DNA of 64,000 bases from Thiomonas sp. FB-6 (GTDB taxonomy: Bacteria > Pseudomonadota > Gammaproteobacteria > Burkholderiales > Burkholderiaceae_C). Positions 35,246 to 42,688 of this stretch are shown here, piece after piece. The notes beneath the pieces are model-generated. The model was not told the origin of the DNA and made no database searches. It saw only the letters and a list, made by a program, of their open reading frames with translations. The DNA is taken from assembly GCF_000377645.1 (NCBI RefSeq), contig NZ_KB898482.1, positions 1 through 64,000 on the forward strand, in the 5' to 3' direction. Positions within the stretch are counted from its first letter, which is position 1, and every line of letters begins with the position of its first letter. Made by a program: the position numbers and the translations under genes.

Positions 35246-35458
35246 TTGCGCATCGTCGTACTCATCGCCTTCGTGCTCATCCTCGGCAGCCTGTTCTCCG
35301 GGCTGTACTTCGTGATGAAGGACAAGGGCAAGTCCAATCGTGCGGTCAACGCCCTGACCTTCCGGATCGGCTTCTCGATCCTGTTGTTCCTGTTCATCCT
35401 GCTGAGCTACAGGATGGGGTGGATCCACCCCAGCGGCATGCCGCTGACTTCGCGCTGA
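35246..35458 (+). CDS. twin-transmembrane protein, DUF2909
   Basis: The 70-residue protein starts at TTG 35246 with GGAG 8 nt upstream and consists of two TM helices (about 3-24 and 42-60) joined by a basic loop (KDKGKSNRAVNALTFR). It matches the DUF2909 proteins encoded between ctaE and SURF1 in Burkholderiales, opposite to the oxidase operon. Function unknown; a small assembly factor is plausible. Confidence 0.8.
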   Translation: MRIVVLIAFVLILGSLFSGLYFVMKDKGKSNRAVNALTFRIGFSILLFLFILLSYRMGWIHPSGMPLTSR

Positions 35459-35539
35459 GCCCGCGCGGCGCTCACGCGACGGCCGGGAGGCCGCCGCTCG
35501 CGGGGCGGCGCCGCACACGCGGCGCGGCGCCGCGGTGCA

Positions 35540-36397
35540 TCACAGCCAGTACACCAGCACGTACAGCAGCAGCCACACCACGTCGACGAAGTGCCAGTAC
35601 CAAGCGGCGCCTTCGAAGGCGAAGTGGTGATCGGCCTTGAAATCGCCGCGGATCATGCGGTACAGCACGACCGACAGCATGGTCGCGCCCAGGAACACGT
35701 GGAAACCGTGGAACCCGGTGAGCATGAAAAAGGTCGCGCCGTAGATGCCCGAGCTCAGCTTCAGGCCCATCTCGGTGTACGCGTGGTGGTACTCGAAGCC
35801 CTGCAAGAACAGGAACAGCACGCCCAGCGCGATGGTCAGCGCCAGCCAGAAGATGGCCTTGCCGCGGTGATCGGCGCGGACTGCGTGGTGGGAGATGGTC
35901 AGGGTCAGGCCGGAGCTCAGCAGCAGCGCGGTGTTGATGGTGGGGATGGGCCACGGGTCCATCGCCTGCACCGCCGGGATCAGCCCACCGGGGCCGACGC
36001 TGGGCCAGGCCGCCTGGAAGTGCGGCCACAGCACCTGGTTGTGCAGCGCGGCCAGGTCGGGCAGCGCCCACACCCGCGCGTAGTACAGCGCGCCGAAGAA
36101 GGAGGCGAAGAACATCACCTCCGAGAAAATGAACCAGCTCATGCTCCAGCGGAAGGACGAATCCACCGCCTGGTTGTGCATGCCGCCTTCGCTTTCGGCG
36201 ATGGCGCGGCCGAACCACTTGTACAGCGTGGTCAGAAAGCCCAGCAGGCCCACGAGCAGCAGCCACTGCGCATGCGGCACGTCGTTGAACCACAGGCCGG
36301 CGCCGAAGGCCATCGCCACCAGGCAGGTGGCCGCCATCACCGGGAAGGGTGATGGACTCGGAATGAAATAACCCGAGGGTTGGCTGGATGACGACAT
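35540..36397 (-). CDS. ctaE: cytochrome c oxidase subunit III
   Basis: The 285-residue membrane protein has seven TM helices with FIFSEVMFFASFFGALYY, TISHHAVRAD, FFMLTGFHGFHVFLG and WYWHFVDVVWLLLYVLVYWL, all classic subunit III blocks. It stabilises subunits I and II of the aa3 oxidase. It follows DUF2970 by 16 bp. Full length. Confidence 0.95.
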   Translation of the reverse strand: MSSSSQPSGYFIPSPSPFPVMAATCLVAMAFGAGLWFNDVPHAQWLLLVGLLGFLTTLYKWFGRAIAESEGGMHNQAVDSSFRWSMSWFIFSEVMFFASFFGALYYARVWALPDLAALHNQVLWPHFQAAWPSVGPGGLIPAVQAMDPWPIPTINTALLLSSGLTLTISHHAVRADHRGKAIFWLALTIALGVLFLFLQGFEYHHAYTEMGLKLSSGIYGATFFMLTGFHGFHVFLGATMLSVVLYRMIRGDFKADHHFAFEGAAWYWHFVDVVWLLLYVLVYWL

Positions 36398-36413
36398 ATT
36401 GTCTTCCTCGACG

Positions 36414-36608
36414 TTAGGAGTGAGGGTTGGAAATGACCCAGTGCACGATGGTCATCAGCAGGCCGACGAACAATGCGGCAGCGATCAAGCCTGCGATGAC
36501 GATATGGACGATGTTCAGGTTCGCGAAATCGCGCTCCCGGTCCGCCGACTTGCGCACACCCAGGAAGGCCCAGAAGATGGCGCGGAAAGCGCTGAGAAAG
36601 GAGCCCAT
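36414..36608 (-). CDS. DUF2970 small membrane protein of the oxidase cluster
   Basis: The 64-residue protein has an amphipathic N-terminus (SAFRAIFWAFLGVRKS) and one TM helix (about 33-57). DUF2970 genes sit between ctaG and ctaE in many Burkholderiales. Here ctaG is missing: only 40 bp separate this gene from the small assembly protein upstream. Confidence 0.85.
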   Translation of the reverse strand: MGSFLSAFRAIFWAFLGVRKSADRERDFANLNIVHIVIAGLIAAALFVGLLMTIVHWVISNPHS

Positions 36609-36648
36609 GGTGCGCGAGGGATTCAGCCTTGTCCGTGCCGGCGCCGCG

Positions 36649-36762
36649 TCACAGCAGGGTCCAGCGCAGGATGAACCCGACGAGCAGCACGACGGCGATG
36701 CTCAGCGTGATCAGAGCCAGGCGCAGGTTGCTGCGACGCTTGTCGGCGGGAAGTCGGGACAT
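36649..36762 (-). CDS. cytochrome oxidase small assembly protein, 37 residues
   Basis: This short gene encodes MSRLPADKRRSNLRLAL followed by one TM helix (about 16-35) and a short tail. It matches the tiny one-TM protein that normally lies between ctaD and ctaG in betaproteobacteria. Here it begins 39 bp after the subunit II stop, where ctaD should be, and ends 40 bp before DUF2970, where ctaG should be. Confidence 0.75.
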   Translation of the reverse strand: MSRLPADKRRSNLRLALITLSIAVVLLVGFILRWTLL

Positions 36763-36801
36763 GATGGTCGGGGATCGGGAGAGGCGCCGGAGCCGTGGCG
36801 A

Positions 36802-37650
36802 TCAGCTGACCGCGCCGGAGGGCGGGAAGGAGCCGCCGTCCTTCTTCAACTCGGCCTGCGTGGACTGCACCCAGGCCTGGTATTGATCCAGCGGGAGCAC
36901 CTTGACCACGATGGGCATGAAAGCGTGGCCCTTGCCGCAGATCTGCGCGCACTGGCCGTAGTAGGTCCCGGGCTTCTCCGCCTTGAACCAGGTCTCGCGC
37001 GTGGCGCCGGGGATGGCGTCCATCTGCACGCCGAAGGCCGGCACGTACCAGCCGTGCAGCACGTCGGCCGAGGTGGTCAGGATGCGCACCTTCTCGTTCA
37101 CCGGCACCACCAGCGGATGGTCCACCTGCAGCAGGTAGTTGTCGGGCTTGGCTTCCTTGCCGTAGACCTCGGCCATCGGCGTGGTCAGCGTGGAGTAGAA
37201 GGAAATGCCCTTGCCCGGGCCGTCGAGGTAGTCGTAGCTCCACTTCCACTGGTAGCCGGTGACCTTGACGGTCATGAAGGAGTGTCCGACGTCCTCCTGC
37301 GCGAGCACCACCTTGGTGGCCGGGATCACCATCGCGATCACGATGATCAGCGGAATGACCGTCCAGATCACCTCGACGGTGGTGCTCTCGTGGAACTTGG
37401 CAGGCACCGCGCCCTTGGACTTGCGGTGCTTGAACACCGAATAGAACATGACGCCGAACACCAGCACGCCGATGGCCAGGCAGATCAGCATGACCATGTA
37501 GTTCAGCCAGCGCTGGTCGAAGGCGATGCTGGTGACGGGCTGCTGGAAGTCGATCCCGTTGACCTGCGGCCCCCCGGGCAGGCTCTTCGCGGCGAACGCC
37601 GTGGAGACGAACAAGGCCGAAGCCAGGGTCGCATAGTGCTTCAGTTTCAT
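36802..37650 (-). CDS. ctaC: cytochrome c oxidase subunit II
   Basis: The 282-residue protein has a signal peptide, two TM helices (near 48-70 and 95-117) and a periplasmic cupredoxin domain with the CuA site: H in LTTSADVLHGW, then YYGQCAQICGKGHAFMPIVV with both Cys, His and Met. The Glu usually found between the cysteines (C-x-E-x-C) is Gln here. It receives electrons from cytochrome c. ATG 37650 is favoured over a GTG at 37680, with AAGGTGA upstream. The usual next gene, subunit I, is absent. Confidence 0.93.
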   Translation of the reverse strand: MKLKHYATLASALFVSTAFAAKSLPGGPQVNGIDFQQPVTSIAFDQRWLNYMVMLICLAIGVLVFGVMFYSVFKHRKSKGAVPAKFHESTTVEVIWTVIPLIIVIAMVIPATKVVLAQEDVGHSFMTVKVTGYQWKWSYDYLDGPGKGISFYSTLTTPMAEVYGKEAKPDNYLLQVDHPLVVPVNEKVRILTTSADVLHGWYVPAFGVQMDAIPGATRETWFKAEKPGTYYGQCAQICGKGHAFMPIVVKVLPLDQYQAWVQSTQAELKKDGGSFPPSGAVS

Positions 37651-37680
37651 CTTCGATGTCACCTTATGGAAAGATTTCAC

Positions 37681-38166
37681 TCAGGCCGCAATCAACGCGC
37701 GCCGCAGTTCGCGCGCCAGCTTCTCGCGGCGCTCGGCCCGCGTGTAGCGTCCGGCGAAGGCCTGCGCCTGCCCCGCCTTGAACACGATCAGGCCGTTGTC
37801 GTGCAGCAGGATGCGGGTCTGGCGGGTCGGCAGCTCGAGGCGCTCCACGCGCCCGGCGCATTCCCATTCCACGACCACGCGCTCCGGCCCGAATTCCACG
37901 CGTTCCCGGTCGGCCGCGTGGCGGGCATAGGCCAGCAGCGCGCCGGCCATGGCCAGCAATTCCAGCAGGGTGAACGGCGTCACCAGCTTGGCTCCGCTCA
38001 CCCAGCACATGCCCGCCACCAGCAGGGAAAGCAGGCTCAGCGACACGAAGAACCCCAGCAGCTGGCGCGGACTGATCGAGCAGTTGCGGCGGGACACCCA
38101 GACCTGCGCACGACCGGAATCCTCCGGCGCACGGAAATCGAAGGTATCCATCCACTGCGCAGACAT
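37681..38166 (-). CDS. DUF2244 membrane protein
   Basis: The 161-residue protein has two TM helices (about 36-56 and 62-82) and a C-terminal cytosolic beta-rich part (RVEFGPERVVVEWECAGRVE). DUF2244 proteins are encoded just upstream of ctaC in many Proteobacteria and are presumed oxidase-related. It lies 30 bp upstream of ctaC on the same strand and is likely the first gene of the operon. Confidence 0.85.
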   Translation of the reverse strand: MSAQWMDTFDFRAPEDSGRAQVWVSRRNCSISPRQLLGFFVSLSLLSLLVAGMCWVSGAKLVTPFTLLELLAMAGALLAYARHAADRERVEFGPERVVVEWECAGRVERLELPTRQTRILLHDNGLIVFKAGQAQAFAGRYTRAERREKLARELRRALIAA

Positions 38167-38390
38167 GTCGGGTGTCCTGTCTCCAGGGCCGCACGCGCCG
38201 TGGCGTGCCGCCGGTTCACGAATTCTGGGGCCGCAGGTGTTCCCGGGCCTGAACCGCCACATTATAGGGATGCCCCCGGGGCGCGACGATGCGCGGCGCC
38301 CCATCGGCGGGCATTTTGCGTCGGGTCAACATGCCCGGACACGAATGCTGCTCCAGCGCGCATCCTGGACGCCCGGCCGGCCCCGCGGGC

Positions 38391-39302
38391 TCAGCCCGGG
38401 GAGCGGGAACGGCCGCGCCCGCCGATCTGCTCCAGCCCGATGCTGGCCACCCCGGCCTCGGCGCGGCTGGTGGCGGGCTTGAAGGCGTGGCCGTAGACCA
38501 GCTCGAAACTCAGCTCCACCTGGCCGTGCCCGCTGGCCGCGGCGCGTGCGCGCAACAGTTCGAGCAGCCGGCGCCAGTGGCGCGGCGTGCGCAGGCCCGG
38601 CCGCGCGGCGGCGTGGGGCGCGCGGCCGAGCTGCGCCAGTTCGCGCAGCGCGGCGTCGGCGTCGGCCCAACGCAGGCGCAGCACTTCCATGTCCATGACC
38701 GGCGAGGCGAAGCCCTGCTCCACCAGCAGGTCGCCCAGGTCGTGCATGTCCGGCCACGGCGGCGCCCCGGCGCCGAGCGCGGCCACCTCGGCGTCGCGCA
38801 GTTCGCGCAAGGTGTCGGGGCCGAAGGTGGTGAACATCAGCACGCCGTCCGGGCGCAAGGCCCGGTTCCAGGCCGCGAACAGCGCGGCCGGATCGGCAGC
38901 CCAGCCCAGCGCCAGGTTCGACCACAGCAGCTGCGCCGACCCCTGTGCCACGGGGGGCGCCTGCAGGTCGCCCTGCTGCACCTCGGTGGGCCCGCCGCCG
39001 CGCAGGCGCCGCAGCCAGCCGCCGCCGTGCCGGCGGCGCGCCTGCTCGGCCAGCCGCGGCGAGGGTTCCACGCCGAGCAGCCGGGCCTGCGGGTACTGCG
39101 CGCGCAGCAGGGCCAGGCCGTCGCCCCAGCCGCAGCCCAGGTCCAGCGCCAGCTCGGGGCGCAGGCGCAGCAGCGGCAGGCGCTCGGCCATGCGCCGCGC
39201 CGCCTCGCTCCACAGGAAGGGCACGCCACGGCCGGCCAGGCGGTCGCGCGCGAAACGCACGCCGGCACTGGCGCTGACGGGAGGCGGCGGCATCGGGGGC
39301 AT
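38391..39302 (-). CDS. SAM-dependent methyltransferase, BioC-like
   Basis: The 303-residue protein has a class I methyltransferase fold: ALDLGCGWGDGLALL (motif I), LLGVEPSPRLAEQA, SNLALGWAADP and DGVLMFTTFGPDTLRELR. The last block and overall layout match malonyl-ACP O-methyltransferase (BioC), which starts biotin synthesis. No bio gene is adjacent, so the function is probable rather than certain. Divergent from comF with about 112 bp between starts. Confidence 0.8.
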   Translation of the reverse strand: MPPMPPPPVSASAGVRFARDRLAGRGVPFLWSEAARRMAERLPLLRLRPELALDLGCGWGDGLALLRAQYPQARLLGVEPSPRLAEQARRRHGGGWLRRLRGGGPTEVQQGDLQAPPVAQGSAQLLWSNLALGWAADPAALFAAWNRALRPDGVLMFTTFGPDTLRELRDAEVAALGAGAPPWPDMHDLGDLLVEQGFASPVMDMEVLRLRWADADAALRELAQLGRAPHAAARPGLRTPRHWRRLLELLRARAAASGHGQVELSFELVYGHAFKPATSRAEAGVASIGLEQIGGRGRSRSPG

Positions 39303-39414
39303 GGCGCTAGGCGGTCGCGGCGGCGTGGATTCGCCGCGTGGAAGTCCCGCGGCGCACGCAAGGACTTGCGGCGCGCGCCGGGCACGGCGGGGCGAAGCCG
39401 AGCACTATAGCGTG

Positions 39415-40161
39415 ATGTACGCGCAGCCGCCGACGCCCCCGCGAAACCCCTTGGGCGGGCTGCTGCGGGCGCTGCTGCCCGAGGGCCGCTGCCGCCTGTG
39501 CGGGCTGCCCAGCCGCGCGCCCCTTTGCAGCGCCTGCCAGTGCGAGCGCCCGGCTCGCTGGCGCTGCCCGCGTTGCGCGCTGGCGCTGCACGGCCCGGTC
39601 GCCGCCTGCGGCGCCTGCGCGCTGCGCCTGCCCTGCTTCGCCGGCACGCTGGCGTGGAGCGACTACGCGGCGCCCTGGGACCGCCTGGTCGCGCAGTGCA
39701 AGTTCGGCGACGATGCGGCGCTGGCGCGATGGCTGGGCAGGCTGCTGGGCCAATGCCTGCGCGCCGAGCGCCCGGGCTGGGGGCCGGCGCGCTGCGTGCT
39801 GCCGGTTCCACTCGGCCCCGCGCGCCTGCGGCAGCGAGGCTACAACCAGGCCTGGGAGCTGGCGCGCGGCCTGGCCGCGGAACTGGGCTGGCCCTGCGAC
39901 TGCCGGCTGCTGCAGCGCCGGCGCGAGGGCCCGGCGCAAAGCGCGCTGGCGGGGCAGCGGCGCGCGGCCAACGTGCGCGGCGCCTTCGCCGCTGCGCCGC
40001 TGCCGCGCGGCGCGCGAGTGCTGCTGGTGGACGACGTGATGACCAGCGGCAACACCGCCGAGCATGCGGCCCGCGCGCTGCTGCGCGCCGGCGCCGGGGA
40101 CGTGCGCGTGGCGGTGCTGCTGCGCACCCCTGCACCCGGGCCGGGGGGCCCCGGCTGCTAG
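39415..40161 (+). CDS. comF: ComF family phosphoribosyltransferase-like protein
   Basis: The 248-residue protein has N-terminal zinc-ribbon Cys pairs (CRLCGL, CSAC, CPRC, CGAC) and a type I PRTase domain with the PRPP motif ARVLLVDDVMTSGNTAEHA. ComF proteins act in DNA uptake and natural competence. ATG 39415 follows a GTG by one codon. Very GC-rich, like its neighbours. Confidence 0.9.
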   Translation: MYAQPPTPPRNPLGGLLRALLPEGRCRLCGLPSRAPLCSACQCERPARWRCPRCALALHGPVAACGACALRLPCFAGTLAWSDYAAPWDRLVAQCKFGDDAALARWLGRLLGQCLRAERPGWGPARCVLPVPLGPARLRQRGYNQAWELARGLAAELGWPCDCRLLQRRREGPAQSALAGQRRAANVRGAFAAAPLPRGARVLLVDDVMTSGNTAEHAARALLRAGAGDVRVAVLLRTPAPGPGGPGC

Positions 40162-40175
40162 GCTAGCCGCCCATC

Positions 40176-40646
40176 ATGTTCCACATCGTGCTCGTGCATC
40201 CGGAGATTCCCCCGAATACCGGCAATGTCATCCGGCTGGCCGCCAACACCGGCTGTTCGCTGCACCTGGTGCGCCCGCTGGGCTTCGAGCTCGACGACGC
40301 GCGCATGCGCCGCGCCGGGCTGGACTACCACGAGTGGACCCGCCTGCAGGTGCACGAGGACTGGCCGGCCCTGCGCGCGCGGGCGCTGGCCGAGGGCGGC
40401 GCGATGTGGGCCTTCACCACCCGCGGCGCGCAGCCCCTGCAGCACGCCCGCCTGGCGCGCGGCGACTGGCTGGTGTTCGGCGCCGAGACCCGCGGCCTGC
40501 CCGAGCCGGTGCTGGGCGATTTCGAGCCGGCGCGGCGGGTGCGCCTGCCCATGCGCGCGGGCCAGCGCAGCCTGAACCTGTCCAACGCGGTGGCGGTGTC
40601 CGTGTTCGAGGCCTGGCGCCAGAACGGCTGGGAAGGCGCGGTCTGA
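40176..40646 (+). CDS. trmL: tRNA (cytidine/uridine-2'-O-)-methyltransferase TrmL
   Basis: The 156-residue SPOUT enzyme has HPEIPPNTGNVIRLAANTG, PLGFELDDARMRRAGLDYH, FGAETRGLP and the knot motif RSLNLSNAVAVSVFEAWRQ. TrmL methylates the wobble 2'-O position of leucine tRNAs. It follows comF by 14 bp and is convergent with the enoyl-CoA hydratase gene, which it abuts. Confidence 0.94.
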   Translation: MFHIVLVHPEIPPNTGNVIRLAANTGCSLHLVRPLGFELDDARMRRAGLDYHEWTRLQVHEDWPALRARALAEGGAMWAFTTRGAQPLQHARLARGDWLVFGAETRGLPEPVLGDFEPARRVRLPMRAGQRSLNLSNAVAVSVFEAWRQNGWEGAV

Positions 40647-41411
40647 TCAGAGCTTGGAGAAATCCGGCTTGCGCTTGGCCAGGAAGGCGCTGAAGGCCTC
40701 CTTGGCCGCCGGGCCCTGCAGCATGCGCGCGAAATGCCAGGCCTCGTCGGCCATGGCCGCGTGCACCAGCTCGCGCTGGCCCTTGCGCAGCAACTGCTTG
40801 GTCAGCGCCAGCGAGGCCGAGGGCTTGGCCGCCAGCTTGCGCGCCTGGGCCTGCGCGTAGTCGCGCAGTCCCTCCGGCGGCAGCACGCGGTTGATCAGGC
40901 CCACCGCGAGCGCGTCGTCGGCCCCGAAGGGCTCGCCGAACATCAGCATCTCGGCGGCCGCGGCGGGCCCCACGCGCAGCGGCAGCAACAGGCTGGAGGC
41001 GGCCTCCGGCGACAGGCCGAGGTTCACGAAGGGCAGCGAGAACAGCGCGTTGTCGCCGGCGTAGACGAGGTCGCAGTGCAGCAGCAGCGTGGTGCCGATG
41101 CCCACCGCGGGCCCGCCCACCGCCGCGATCACCGGCTTGGGGAAATCCGCCAGCGAACGCAGGAAGTCGAACACCGGGGTGTCCAGGCCTCCCGGCGGGC
41201 GCTGCAGGAACTCGGTGACGTCGTTGCCCGAGGTGAACAGGTCCTGCTGGCCCTGCAGCACCACCACGCGCACCGCCTCGTCGGCCTGCGCCGACTGCAG
41301 TTCGCGGTGCAGCAGCGCGTACATCTCCTGGGTGATGGCGTTTTTCTTCTCGACCCGGTTGAAGGTCAGCGTCAGCACCCCGGATTCGCGCAAGGCGAGG
41401 ATCGGCTCCAT
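40647..41411 (-). CDS. enoyl-CoA hydratase/isomerase family protein
   Basis: The 254-residue crotonase-fold protein has the CoA/oxyanion segments FTSGNDVTEFL and VGGPAVGIGTTLLLHCDLV. The catalytic Glu of hydratases near VNLGLSPEAAS is replaced, and the FTSGND form is typical of delta3-delta2 enoyl-CoA isomerase-like members. It is the last gene of a five-gene beta-oxidation operon, 3 bp after the thiolase gene. Confidence 0.87.
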   Translation of the reverse strand: MEPILALRESGVLTLTFNRVEKKNAITQEMYALLHRELQSAQADEAVRVVVLQGQQDLFTSGNDVTEFLQRPPGGLDTPVFDFLRSLADFPKPVIAAVGGPAVGIGTTLLLHCDLVYAGDNALFSLPFVNLGLSPEAASSLLLPLRVGPAAAAEMLMFGEPFGADDALAVGLINRVLPPEGLRDYAQAQARKLAAKPSASLALTKQLLRKGQRELVHAAMADEAWHFARMLQGPAAKEAFSAFLAKRKPDFSKL

Positions 41412-41414
41412 GGC

Positions 41415-42644
41415 TCAGACCCGCTCGAAAATGCCGGCGGCGCCCTGCCCCGTGCCCACGCACATGGTGACCATGCCGTACTTGAGCTGGCGCCGGCGCA
41501 TGCCGTACAGGGTGGTGCAGGCGCGGATGGCCCCGGTGGCACCCAGCGGGTGGCCCAGCGCGATGGCGCCGCCCAGCGGGTTGACCCGGGCCGGGTCCAG
41601 CCCGCAGGTGTCGATCACCGCCAGCGACTGCGCCGCGAAGGCCTCGTTGAGTTCGATCCAGCCCATGTCGTCGAGCTTCAGCCCGGCCACCTTCAGCGCG
41701 GCGGGAATGGCCTCGATCGGGCCGATGCCCATGATCTCCGGCGGCACGCCGCGCGAGGCGAAGCCTACGAAACGCGCCAGCGGCTGCAGCCCGAAGCGCT
41801 TGATCGCCGATTCGGAGGCCAGCAGCAAGGCGCCGGCGCCGTCGGAGGTCTGCGAGCTGTTGCCGGCGGTCACCGTGCCCAGCCCGGTGGCCTTGCCGGT
41901 GGGGTCCTTGGGCGCTGCGAACACCGGGCGCAACTTGCCCAGCGCGGCCAGCGAGGTGTCGGCGCGCGGGCCCTCGTCGACGCCGATGCTGCGCCGGATC
42001 TCGCGCACGGTGCCCGAGGCGAGGTCGGCGCCGCGGTCGATCACCTCCATCGCTGCGATCTCGTCGGCGAATTCGCCGGCGGCGATCGCCGCCAGCGCGC
42101 GCTGGTGGCTTTGCAGCGCGAACTCGTCCTGGCGCTCGCGCGAGACCTTCCAGCGCTGCGCCACCTTCTCGGCGGTCAGGCCCATGCCGTAGGCGATGCC
42201 GATGTTCTCGTCGCGCTCGAAGATGCGCGGGTTGAACGAGGGCTTGTTGCCGGTCATCGGCACCATGCTCATGCTCTCGGCGCCGCCGGCCAGCATGACC
42301 TCGGCCTCGCCCACGCGGATGCGGTCGGCGGCCATCTGGATAGCCGTCAGCCCGGAGGCGCAGAAACGGTTGACCGTGACCCCGCCCACGCTGTCGGGCA
42401 GGCCGGCCAGCAGCATCGCGCTGCGCGCCATGTTCAGGCCCTGTTCGCCCTCGGGCATCGCGCAGCCGATGACGGCGTCCTCGATGGCCTTCGGATCCAG
42501 GTTCGGCACCTGCGCCAGCGCCGCCTGCACGGCGCGGATCAGCAGGTCGTCCGGGCGCGTGTTGCGGAACACGCCGCGATGCGAGCGGCCGATCGGGGTG
42601 CGCGCCGCCGCGACGATGTAGGCGTCCTGCACTTGTTTGGACAT
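41415..42644 (-). CDS. fadA: acetyl-CoA acyltransferase (thiolase)
   Basis: The 409-residue thiolase has the nucleophile Cys in VNRFCASGLTAIQMAADR, NEAFAAQSLA, GGAIALGHPLGATGA and the C-terminal CVGTGQGAAGIFE. It cleaves 3-ketoacyl-CoA in fatty-acid beta-oxidation. It follows the FadB-like gene by 44 bp in the same operon. ATG 42644 gives the standard MSKQVQDAYIVAAARTP start. Confidence 0.94.
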   Translation of the reverse strand: MSKQVQDAYIVAAARTPIGRSHRGVFRNTRPDDLLIRAVQAALAQVPNLDPKAIEDAVIGCAMPEGEQGLNMARSAMLLAGLPDSVGGVTVNRFCASGLTAIQMAADRIRVGEAEVMLAGGAESMSMVPMTGNKPSFNPRIFERDENIGIAYGMGLTAEKVAQRWKVSRERQDEFALQSHQRALAAIAAGEFADEIAAMEVIDRGADLASGTVREIRRSIGVDEGPRADTSLAALGKLRPVFAAPKDPTGKATGLGTVTAGNSSQTSDGAGALLLASESAIKRFGLQPLARFVGFASRGVPPEIMGIGPIEAIPAALKVAGLKLDDMGWIELNEAFAAQSLAVIDTCGLDPARVNPLGGAIALGHPLGATGAIRACTTLYGMRRRQLKYGMVTMCVGTGQGAAGIFERV

Positions 42645-42688
42645 GATGTTCTCCGGGAATTCGGTGGGGGGTTGCGTGGCGCGCTGGC

